In this document: positions 19,584-27,212 of the stretch, in pieces
How the letters are laid out: every line of letters starts with the position of its first letter
Position numbering within the stretch: the stretch's first letter is position 1
Assembly: GCA_937928545.1 (NCBI GenBank)
Contig: CALGJQ010000006.1
Span: forward strand, 1-64,000
Direction of reading: 5' to 3'
DNA: 64,000 nt
Source: an uncultured Verrucomicrobiales bacterium
GTDB lineage: Bacteria; Verrucomicrobiota; Verrucomicrobiia; Verrucomicrobiales; Akkermansiaceae
Program-made: the position numbers and the translations under genes
The notes under the pieces: generated by a model
The model's input: the letters and a program-made list of their open reading frames with translations, nothing else
Databases searched by the model: none
What the model was told of the DNA's origin: nothing

Positions 19584-20624
19584 TTAGCTCGGGGGGGTGG
19601 GAGGAGGGGCGGGGATGCGCTTGGCGATGCCCTTAAGGAGACGTCCGAAGATGTCTGCTCCGGTGATGATGCGTTTGTGACCGGGTGTCCAGTAGAGGAC
19701 CACGTCGCGATCGACCACGTAGTCGTGTGAGTCCTCGGCCTCTACTACGAATTCTCCGAGAACTGAATCAAGATAGGTTTCTTCCTCGGTGACAACGATG
19801 GGGCGGTGGCATTGGGCATAGATGTCCGTTTTACCGTTTTCGACGTTGAGGTCGCAGAGAAACTTGGTGGTGTCCATGACGATGACGGGCTCTTCGGCCT
19901 CGTTCATGATGATGGCCCAACGGTGATGGTGTTTTTTGAGAGATTCAATGAACTCTTTCCCTTCATCGGTATCGATGCCAGGGAGGATGGTGAGGTCAAG
20001 CTTACTGGGAAATTGGTAGATCGTGCCCTCTTCGACCGGGTTCCCTTCTTCGATAATTTTACGATCATCTAGGTCGAGGAAGTTGAGGGCTCCTTGTCCT
20101 TCGTTGGCGCTGATTTCGGAGTCTTCTTCGTCGATGTGGCGTTCGAGAATGATCTCGATGTCACGCTCTTGAAAGAAGGTAGGGCCCTCTGGTCCAATCC
20201 AGCCATCGAGAAGGATGGCGCAGGGTTTGGTGATGGGGTAGAGGATGATTTGGTAGAGGCGGATGGCGGGTGAGAGGAGACCTCCGACCTTCAGGGCATT
20301 CCGCGAGAAGTAGGCCTGTGGCATGATTTCACCGAAGAAGGTGATGCCGATGGTGGAGAAGAGGAAACCTCCAAGGCCCGCGAAGACGGATTCACTGAGG
20401 AGTGCTAGGAGGACATTGGCGCTGACGTTTCCCCAGAGGATGGTGCAGAGAAGGAGGTTGGCATCCTTACGAAGGTTCAGGACTTTTTTTGCGGAGGCGT
20501 TACCGCGCTCGGCATCTGCTTCTAGGCGGAGTCGGCCAAGCGAGAAGAAGGCTAGGTTGCTGCCGGAAAACATCGCCGAGTGTATGATGCAGACGAAGAT
20601 GCCGAGCCAGATGAGATAATCCAT
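19584..20624 (-). CDS. DUF21/CNNM-type membrane protein
   Basis: A 346-residue protein with an N-terminal DUF21 domain of three or four membrane segments (LGIFVCIIHSAMFSGSNLAFFSL, then LLLCTILWGNVSANVLLALL and IGITFFGEIMPQAYF). This is the transmembrane module of CNNM/CorC-type proteins linked to magnesium or cobalt efflux. The cytoplasmic C-terminal part, about 200-345, is acidic and has the outline of a CBS-domain pair, though degenerate. It ends in a proline-rich tail. Transport specificity is not evident. Confidence 0.82.
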   Translation of the reverse strand: MDYLIWLGIFVCIIHSAMFSGSNLAFFSLGRLRLEADAERGNASAKKVLNLRKDANLLLCTILWGNVSANVLLALLSESVFAGLGGFLFSTIGITFFGEIMPQAYFSRNALKVGGLLSPAIRLYQIILYPITKPCAILLDGWIGPEGPTFFQERDIEIILERHIDEEDSEISANEGQGALNFLDLDDRKIIEEGNPVEEGTIYQFPSKLDLTILPGIDTDEGKEFIESLKKHHHRWAIIMNEAEEPVIVMDTTKFLCDLNVENGKTDIYAQCHRPIVVTEEETYLDSVLGEFVVEAEDSHDYVVDRDVVLYWTPGHKRIITGADIFGRLLKGIAKRIPAPPPTPPS

Positions 20625-20719
20625 GTGAGGGGTGTCCTTGAATGAACAATTTAGCCACCTAAGATGCGAGTTATTTTACGCAGCATTATTGTAAGGGGAA
20701 GAGTGAAATTCATGAGCTT

Positions 20720-21613
20720 TTGCTCGTGACAAGTCGTAGAAGCCCTCGCTTTCTTTCTCACATGGATGTGTTTGCGATGTTTGAGGTTGATTCTCAGAGT
20801 TTAATGGACTTTGGCTGGTCGCTGCTTTTGAAATGGGGGCCGAGGCTTTTGTTGGGGCTTTTGACCCTCATCATAGGCTGGAAGGTTGCGGGGATTTTAG
20901 GGCGGGTCTTAGAGCGGGCGATGGACCGGAAGGGGATTGACGCAACTTTGAAGCCATTTCTGGTCTCTCTTTTGACGATGTTGATTAAGGCAGGGGTCGT
21001 GGTGAGTGCGATCACGACTGCGGGGATTCAGGCGACTTCCTTTGCGGCGATCTTGGCCTCGATGGGGCTCGCGATCGGTTTGGCCTTAAGTGGGACTTTG
21101 CAGAATTTTGCCGGCGGGGTGATCTTGCTGATTATCCGTCCTTTCCGAGTGGGAGACGTGATCGAGGCTCAGGGGTTTACGGGGAAGGTGGCGAAGATTG
21201 AGATCTTTCAAACGATCTTAGTCACGGGAGATAATAATACGATTCATATCCCGAATGGTAAGTTGCAAAATGATTCTTTGATCAATTACTCATCTCTGCC
21301 ACAGCGGCGTGTTAATTTGAGTTTTGGGATCGGTTATGAGGAAAATGTTGATCAGGCGCGTGAGGTGATTCAGGGGGTGATTGATGCGATTCCCGAGGTG
21401 CTCGAAGATCCTGCTCCGAAGATTGTCGTCGGGGCATTGGCTGCGAATTCGGTAGAGCTTACGGTGAGAGTTTGGTCAGCCACGGGAGACCATTGGAAGG
21501 TGCACTATGCCATGAATGAGCAGGTGAAAAAGGCGCTGGATGAAGCGGGGATTACGATTCCGCATTTGCCGCAGGGGATTCAGTTTACTCTGCCTGAGGG
21601 GGAGGCTCCCTGA
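20720..21613 (+). CDS. mscS: Small-conductance mechanosensitive channel (MscS)
   Basis: A short MscS channel. Three transmembrane helices occupy the first 130 residues; the third is the pore helix AAILASMGLAIGLALSGTLQNFAGGV, with the Gly/Ala packing typical of MscS. The beta domain follows (FRVGDVIEAQGFTGKVAKIEIF and HIPNGKLQNDSLINYS), then the alpha/beta domain. The open frame starts at a TTG; ATG at 20762 gives a 283-residue protein with a normal MscS N terminus and is preferred. It gates on membrane tension to relieve osmotic shock. Confidence 0.93.
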   Translation: MLVTSRRSPRFLSHMDVFAMFEVDSQSLMDFGWSLLLKWGPRLLLGLLTLIIGWKVAGILGRVLERAMDRKGIDATLKPFLVSLLTMLIKAGVVVSAITTAGIQATSFAAILASMGLAIGLALSGTLQNFAGGVILLIIRPFRVGDVIEAQGFTGKVAKIEIFQTILVTGDNNTIHIPNGKLQNDSLINYSSLPQRRVNLSFGIGYEENVDQAREVIQGVIDAIPEVLEDPAPKIVVGALAANSVELTVRVWSATGDHWKVHYAMNEQVKKALDEAGITIPHLPQGIQFTLPEGEAP

Positions 21614-21617
21614 GGTA

Positions 21618-24600
21618 TTAGAGGGCGGCTTTGATGAAGGGGGCGGTGACTGAGTCTTTTGATTTGGCGACTTCTTCGGGGGTTCCTTGGGCGACGATGG
21701 TGCCGCCATTTGGTCCGGCTTCGGGGCCGATGTCGATGAGGTGGTCAGCTTCGGCGGCGAGGTCCATGTGGTGCTCAATGACGATGACGGTGTGGCCTTC
21801 GTCGACTAAGCGGTGGAGGACGTCGGTGAGGCGGGCGACGTCTTGTTGGTGGAGACCGATGGTGGGTTCCTCGATGAGGTAGAGGTTGGTGTTGGTGGGG
21901 CCGACGTCGGTGATCTTGGGGCGACCTTTGGTGAGTTGGGTGACGAGTTTGAGGCGTTGGGCTTCGCCGCCGGAGACGGTGGGGCTGGGTTGGCCGAGGG
22001 TGAGGTAGCCGAGACCGGTTTCGGCGAGGAGGGTGAGGGGTTTTTGTAACTTGGGATGAGCGGAGAAGAATTCGGCGGCGGTCTTGATGTTGAGGTTGAG
22101 GATGTCGCCGATCGTTAGGCCGTTGTAGCGGATGTCGAGGGTGGCGGGATTGTAGCGGTCGCCCATGCAGGCTTCGCAGTCGATCCAGGTGGTGGGGAGA
22201 AAGTCCATCTCGAGCTTGATGCGTCCGTTGCCTTTACACTCGGGGCATTGGCCTTCTTTGTTGTTAAAGGAGAAGCGGGAGGCGGTGTAGCCGCGCATGC
22301 GGGCTTCGGGGAGTTGGGCGAAGAGGGCGCGGATGTGGTCGAAGAGTTTGACGTAGGTGGCGGGGCAGGAGCGGGAAGTTTTGCCGATGGGGGATTGGTC
22401 GACTTCGTATTTGTATTTGAAGTTTTGGAAGCCGGTGGCGGATTTAAAGTTCGTTCCTTTGGTCTCGGTCATGGCTTCGGCGATGCAGCCACGCATGAGG
22501 GAGGATTTGCCAGAACCGGAGACGCCGGTGAGGACGGTGAGGCGGCCGAGGGGAATCTGGACGTCGATGTTTTTGAGGTTGTTGGCGGAGCAGCCTTTGA
22601 GGGTGAGCCAGTTCTTTTTGGCTTTGAGGATTTTGCGGCGCTCGCCACGGGAGGGGTGGATGAGGGGATGGGTGAGGGCTTGGATGGTGGGTGAGTTTGG
22701 GTGTTTTTTGAGGAGGGCTGAGGGTTTGGCTTGGAGGCTGGAAGCCTCCGCCACGATTTCTCCGCCTTCGATACCGGCGCCGGGGCCGAGGTCGATGAGG
22801 TGGGTGGCGGCGCGGATGGTGTCTTCGTCGTGCTCGACGAGGAGGAGGGAATTGCCTTTTGCTTTGAGGGCTTGGAGGGTGCCGAGGAGGGCGGTGTTAT
22901 CGCGCGGGTGGAGGCCGATGGTGGGTTCGTCAAGGATGTAGAGGACGCCTTGGAGGTTGGAGCCGAGTTGTGCGGCGAGGCGGATGCGCTGGGATTCGCC
23001 GCCAGAGAGAGTGGTGGCGGAGCGGTCGAGTTGGAGGTAGCTGAGGCCAACGTGTTCGAGGAATTCTAAGCGCTGGGTGATTTCGGGGAGGATGTCGCGA
23101 GCGATGAGTTTATCGCGGCCCGTAAATTTCAGCTTTGAGAAAGTGGTCAGAGCTTCTTTGACGTTGAGGGAGGTGAGTTGGGGGAGGGAATGTAACGGAG
23201 ACCTCTGGTCTCCTTGTCCTTTGTTTGGTTTGGCTTGGAGGCCGGAGGCCTCCGCCACGAGGAAGACGTGGCGCGAGGTTTCACGGAGGCGTGCGCCGTG
23301 GCAGTCGGGGCAGACTTTTTGTTCTTCGGGGTCGGCTTTGGCGGCGCGTTTTTCTTCGTGGATTTCGGCTTCGGCTTCAGAGTTATAGCCTTTGATGTCG
23401 AGAGTGGAGGAGGTGACGTGGCCGTAGCCGCGGCAGGTTTTGCACCAGCCACGGGGGGAGTTGAAGGAGAAGTGGTGAGGGTCGAGTTCCTCGAAGGATT
23501 CGCCGGTGGTGGGGGAGACGCGTTGGGTGGAGAAGGTGTGGAGCTTTCCGGCTTCGGTGAGGACGCGGAAGGTGCCTTTGCCGTATTGGAGGGCGGTGGC
23601 GAGATGGTCGTTGATGTTTTTGGTGCCTTTTGAAACTGAAGCGACGACGAAGTCGATGTCGTGGGCTTTGTGACGGGCGAGGGGGCGGAAGTCTTCGGTG
23701 AGGATGAGTTTTCCATCGATGAATAGTTCCGCGAAACCGGCTTTTTCGGCGGCGGCGGCGTATTCTTTGTGGAAGCCTTTGCGCGCTTTGAGGACGGGGG
23801 AGAGGAGGCGGAGGGATTTGTGCTTTTTTAGGAGTTTGCCGAGTTGTTCGCCGATTGCTTCGGGAGTTTGAGAGATGACGGCTTCGCCTGATTGTGGGCA
23901 GTGTTGGATGCCGATCTTGGCGAAGAGGAGGCGGAGGAAGTGGTAGATTTCGGTGACGGTGCCGACGGTGGACTTTCCGCCGCCGCGTGAGATGCGTTGC
24001 TCGATGGCGACGGTGGGTGGGAGACCGGTGATGAGGTCGAGGTCGGGCTTTTCAAGTTGGCTCGCGAATTGGCGAGCGTAGGGTGACATCGAGTCGAGGA
24101 AGCGGCGCTGGCCTTCGGCGAAAATGACGTCGAAGGAGAGGGTGGATTTGCCGGATCCGGAGAGGCCGGAGACGACGACAAATTCGTTGTGAGGAATTTT
24201 GACGTCGATGTTTTTGAGGTTGTGGTGGCGGAGGCCGTGGATGGAGATGTGGCCGGGGCTTCCAGCCCCGGAGCCTTTTGTTTTAGATCTCTTGGCGACG
24301 GGGCGGGACGCCCCGGCCACGCTCTTTGGTTTTCCTTCGTAGACAATTTCGCCGCCGTGGTTTCCGGCTTCGGGGCCGATCTCGATGATGTGGTCGGCGT
24401 TTTTGATGACGTCGAGTTGGTGCTCGATGACGAGGAGGGAGTAGCCGATGTCGACGAGACGGTGGAAGATGAGGAGGAGTTTTTCGATGTCGATGAAGTG
24501 GAGTCCAGTGGTGGGCTCGTCGAGAATGAGGAGGGTGTTGACGCTGCCGGAGGTGGAGGTGAGGAGTTGGCAGAGTTTGAGGCGCTGGGCTTCGCCACCG

Positions 24601-27191
24601 GAGAGGGTGTTGAGGGGCTGGCCGAGGCGGAGGTATCCGAGCCCGGTTTCGACGAGGGGTTGGAGGGCGAAGCGGGCTTTGCCGAGGAGGAGTTTTTCTT
24701 TGTTGGTTTCGGCAGCGATGTCTTCGAGGAAAGCGAGGGCTTCGGTTGCGGTGAGTTTGAGGAAGTCGACAACCGATTTGCCGTGGTATTTGTAAGCTTC
24801 GGCAGTGCGAGTGAAGCGGGTGCCATTGCACTCGGGGCAGGTGAGGTAGAGGTCGGAGAGGAACTGCATTTCGACTTTTTCGAAGCCGTTTCCGGAGCAG
24901 CGCTGGCATCGGCCGGGGCCGGAATTGAAGGAGAAGTAACCGGGGGTGAGTTCGTTAGCGCGGGCGGCTGGGGTGAGGGCGAGGAGTTGGCGGAGGTGCT
25001 CGAAAGCGCCGAGGAGGACGGCGGGGGTGGAGCGAGGAGTGCGGGAGAGGGGAGATTGGTCGATGAGTTGGACGCCATTGAGTTCATTCATGCCGGAGAG
25101 CTTGGCGGCGGCGGGTTCTTCATCGATGGTGATGCCAAAGTGGCGAGCGAGGTTGTTAAAAATGATGGGGTGAGCGAGGGTGGATTTTCCGGAGCCGGAG
25201 ACGCCAGTGAGGCAGACGAAGAGGCCGAGGGGGAGGTCGAGCGAGAGGTTTTTGATGTTGTGACAGGAGGCCTTGCGGATTTTTAGGTGGGCTTTGGCTT
25301 TGCGGGTGGTTTTGGGAGTGGGGATTTCTTTTTTACCGAGGAGGTAGGGGAGGGTGACGGAGTTTGGGAAGGTTTTGAGGGAGGATTTGGAGTTGGCTTG
25401 GCGCTTGGAAAGCGTTGCCACGATTTCTCCGCCGTGCTCGCCGGCGAGGGGGCCCATGTCGATGAGGTGGTCGGCTTGGCGCATGACGGCTTCATCGTGC
25501 TCGACGACGACAAGGGTGTTCCCTTTATCGCGAAGGTCGTGCATGACTTTGGTGAGTCGATCGATGTCGCGGTGGTGGAGGCCAACGGTGGGTTCATCGA
25601 GGACGAAGAGGGTTTGAGTGAGGGCGGAACCGAGGCAGGTGGTGAGGTTGACGCGGGCGATTTCGCCGCCGGAGAGAGTTCGGGCCGGGCGGTCGAGGGT
25701 GAGGTAGCCAAGTCCGACTTGGGTGAGGTAGTGGAGGCGGGAGGTGATTTCGGTGAGGACGAGGTCGGTGGTTTTGTCGAGAGGGGCGTGGGAGCTGGCA
25801 ACGCCTTCGAAAAAGGTGAGGAGAAGATCGAGGGGGATGTGCCAGAGTTCGGGGAGGGTTTTGCCGAGGATTTTGAAGTGGAGGGCATCGGGTTGGAGTC
25901 GGGTGCCTTGGCAGTCTGAGCACTCGGTGTAAGCGCGGTAGCGGGAGAGGAAGACGCGGACGTGCATCTTGTAGGCTTTGGTTTCGAGCCAGTCGAAGAA
26001 GCCTTGGATGCCATACCAGCGGCCTTCGCTCCAGAGGGATTCGGATTGCTCGAGGGAAGAGAGGGATGATTTGTTACTACGTTCGCCGTACTTCACCCAG
26101 CGTTGTTGGTCGGGGGTGAGTTCGTTCCAGGGGAGGTTTGGGTTGATGCCGGCGGCTTTGCAGTTGCGGAGGAGGTCGCGTTGGCAGTCTTCGCCACGTT
26201 CGCCTTGGAAGGGTTTGATGGCTCCGTCGCGGAGGGAGAGGAGGTGGTTGGGGACGGCTTTGTCGAGGTCGATGCCGACAACCCGGCCGAAGCCGCGGCA
26301 GTTGTTGCAGGCACCAAGGGGGGAATTGAAGGAGAAGAGTGAGGAGGTGGGTTTGACGAGGGGGGACCAGGAGGTGGTGAAATTTTGGGTGATTGGGTGA
26401 TTGGTTATTGTGTTATTGGGGGCTTGTGAAATGGAGCACGAGCCTTTGCCGAGGGTGAGGGCTTGTTCAAAAGATTCGGTGAGGCGGGATTTGTTGCGGG
26501 CGGTGACTTTGAGGCGGTCTTGGATGATAAGGATTTCTTTGGGGAGTTTTTTGAGGGGGGAGGCTTGATCTGTCCGGTGGACTTCGTTTTTTAGGAAGAT
26601 GCGGAGGTAGCCCTGGGAGTTGAGGAAGGGGAAGAGGTCGGCGGGCTTGGTGTCTTGGGGGACGGGGATGGGAAAGAGGACGAGGATTTGTTCGTCTTCG
26701 AAGTGCTTGAGGCAATGCTTGAGAATGGAGGCGGGGGTGTCGGGGCGGACTTCTTCACCGGTTTGGGGGTGGTAGCCGGTGGCGAGGCGGGGATAGAGGA
26801 GCTTGAGGTAGTCGTTGACCTCGGTGAGGGTGCCGACGGTGGAGCGGGTGGTGCGGATGGTGTTTTTTTGCTCGATGGCAATGGCGGGGGGGATGCCGTC
26901 GATGCGATCGACATCGGGTTTGTCCATACGGTCGAAGAACTGACGGACATAGGGGGAGAAGGTCTCGACGTAGCGGCGTTGGCCTTCGGCGTAGAGGGTG
27001 TGAAAGGCGAGGGAGGATTTGCCAGAACCGGATGGTCCAGTGATGACGGTGAGTTCACCAACGGGGATCTCGAGATCGAGATTCTTGAGGTTGTGCTGCC
27101 GCGCTCCTTTGATGCGGATAAGATTTTTGGAGGACTTTTTAGCAGCTTTTTTGGGCACGCGCGAGGGTAGCGCGGGGAAATTGGGGCGCAA
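21618..27191 (-). CDS. uvrA: Excinuclease UvrA, tandem double-length form
   Basis: The damage-recognition ATPase of nucleotide excision repair, but 1857 residues long, twice the usual 940. It is two complete UvrA units in tandem, as known in Chlamydia. Four P-loops are present: GPSGSGKSS (about 52), GVSGSGKST (about 663), GLSGSGKST (about 1009) and GVSGSGKSS (about 1554). There are four SGGE signatures and eight CxxC zinc-finger halves (for example CNNCRGFG, CPECNGTR, CKTCRGYG, CEACMGDR). Short palindromic DNA elements are inserted in frame in linkers after GGEIV motifs and in one zinc module. The frame opens with TTG at 27191; GTG at 27158, giving PKKAAKKSSKNLIRIKG, is a more likely start. 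Confidence 0.95.
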   Translation of the reverse strand: MRPNFPALPSRVPKKAAKKSSKNLIRIKGARQHNLKNLDLEIPVGELTVITGPSGSGKSSLAFHTLYAEGQRRYVETFSPYVRQFFDRMDKPDVDRIDGIPPAIAIEQKNTIRTTRSTVGTLTEVNDYLKLLYPRLATGYHPQTGEEVRPDTPASILKHCLKHFEDEQILVLFPIPVPQDTKPADLFPFLNSQGYLRIFLKNEVHRTDQASPLKKLPKEILIIQDRLKVTARNKSRLTESFEQALTLGKGSCSISQAPNNTITNHPITQNFTTSWSPLVKPTSSLFSFNSPLGACNNCRGFGRVVGIDLDKAVPNHLLSLRDGAIKPFQGERGEDCQRDLLRNCKAAGINPNLPWNELTPDQQRWVKYGERSNKSSLSSLEQSESLWSEGRWYGIQGFFDWLETKAYKMHVRVFLSRYRAYTECSDCQGTRLQPDALHFKILGKTLPELWHIPLDLLLTFFEGVASSHAPLDKTTDLVLTEITSRLHYLTQVGLGYLTLDRPARTLSGGEIARVNLTTCLGSALTQTLFVLDEPTVGLHHRDIDRLTKVMHDLRDKGNTLVVVEHDEAVMRQADHLIDMGPLAGEHGGEIVATLSKRQANSKSSLKTFPNSVTLPYLLGKKEIPTPKTTRKAKAHLKIRKASCHNIKNLSLDLPLGLFVCLTGVSGSGKSTLAHPIIFNNLARHFGITIDEEPAAAKLSGMNELNGVQLIDQSPLSRTPRSTPAVLLGAFEHLRQLLALTPAARANELTPGYFSFNSGPGRCQRCSGNGFEKVEMQFLSDLYLTCPECNGTRFTRTAEAYKYHGKSVVDFLKLTATEALAFLEDIAAETNKEKLLLGKARFALQPLVETGLGYLRLGQPLNTLSGGEAQRLKLCQLLTSTSGSVNTLLILDEPTTGLHFIDIEKLLLIFHRLVDIGYSLLVIEHQLDVIKNADHIIEIGPEAGNHGGEIVYEGKPKSVAGASRPVAKRSKTKGSGAGSPGHISIHGLRHHNLKNIDVKIPHNEFVVVSGLSGSGKSTLSFDVIFAEGQRRFLDSMSPYARQFASQLEKPDLDLITGLPPTVAIEQRISRGGGKSTVGTVTEIYHFLRLLFAKIGIQHCPQSGEAVISQTPEAIGEQLGKLLKKHKSLRLLSPVLKARKGFHKEYAAAAEKAGFAELFIDGKLILTEDFRPLARHKAHDIDFVVASVSKGTKNINDHLATALQYGKGTFRVLTEAGKLHTFSTQRVSPTTGESFEELDPHHFSFNSPRGWCKTCRGYGHVTSSTLDIKGYNSEAEAEIHEEKRAAKADPEEQKVCPDCHGARLRETSRHVFLVAEASGLQAKPNKGQGDQRSPLHSLPQLTSLNVKEALTTFSKLKFTGRDKLIARDILPEITQRLEFLEHVGLSYLQLDRSATTLSGGESQRIRLAAQLGSNLQGVLYILDEPTIGLHPRDNTALLGTLQALKAKGNSLLLVEHDEDTIRAATHLIDLGPGAGIEGGEIVAEASSLQAKPSALLKKHPNSPTIQALTHPLIHPSRGERRKILKAKKNWLTLKGCSANNLKNIDVQIPLGRLTVLTGVSGSGKSSLMRGCIAEAMTETKGTNFKSATGFQNFKYKYEVDQSPIGKTSRSCPATYVKLFDHIRALFAQLPEARMRGYTASRFSFNNKEGQCPECKGNGRIKLEMDFLPTTWIDCEACMGDRYNPATLDIRYNGLTIGDILNLNIKTAAEFFSAHPKLQKPLTLLAETGLGYLTLGQPSPTVSGGEAQRLKLVTQLTKGRPKITDVGPTNTNLYLIEEPTIGLHQQDVARLTDVLHRLVDEGHTVIVIEHHMDLAAEADHLIDIGPEAGPNGGTIVAQGTPEEVAKSKDSVTAPFIKAAL
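22728..22755. repeat. Palindromic element copy A, inside uvrA
   Basis: A 28-base element with core GGAGGCTGGAAGCCTCC (6-bp stem, TGGAA loop) and flanks GGCTT and GCCACG. On the coding strand it reads VAEASSLQAK, replacing the usual EGTP linker after GGEIV in the second UvrA unit. Confidence 0.8.
23197..23213. repeat. Palindromic element B2, inside uvrA
   Basis: A perfect 7-bp stem, GGAGACC TCT GGTCTCC, lying 19 bases from copy B1. It encodes part of GDQRSPLHS, an insertion in the zinc-finger-proximal region of the second UvrA unit. Confidence 0.65.
23232..23259. repeat. Palindromic element copy B1, inside uvrA
   Basis: A 28-base element with core GGAGGCCGGAGGCCTCC and the same flanks as copy A (GGCTT, GCCACG). 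On the coding strand it reads VAEASGLQAK in the same phase as copy A, at an unrelated position of UvrA after a zinc-finger module. Confidence 0.8.
24251..24320. repeat. Pair of palindromic elements inside uvrA (copies E1 and E2)
   Basis: Two GC-rich palindromes, 24251-24275 (core CCGGGGCTTCCAGCCCCGG) and 24294-24320 (core GGGGCGGGACGCCCC), separated by an AT-rich spacer of 18 bases. They encode SVAGASRPVAKRSKTKGSGAG..., the linker joining the two UvrA units after GGEIVYEGKPK. Confidence 0.75.
25395..25422. repeat. Palindromic element copy C, inside uvrA
   Basis: A 28-base element with core GGCGCTTGGAAAGCGTT and flanks GGCTT and GCCACG. The coding strand reads VATLSKRQAN in the same phase as copies A and B1, directly after GGEI in the first UvrA unit. 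Confidence 0.8.
26387..26420. repeat. Octamer tandem repeat inside uvrA
   Basis: On the minus strand, degenerate eight-base units CAATAACA, CAATAACC, AATCACCC, AATCACCC. They encode the low-complexity segment NNTITNHPITQN, not expected in UvrA. The units match the repeat in the gatC-gatA gap. Confidence 0.7.
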
Positions 27192-27212
27192 GCTGCTTAA
27201 GTTTCTTTGTGC

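Noticed and set aside
23828..25286. Long frames on both strands within uvrA (for example 24189-25286 plus, 23828-25087 minus)
   Set aside because: They are low-complexity Gly/Val/Glu- or Ser/Pro-rich shadows of the conserved UvrA frame.
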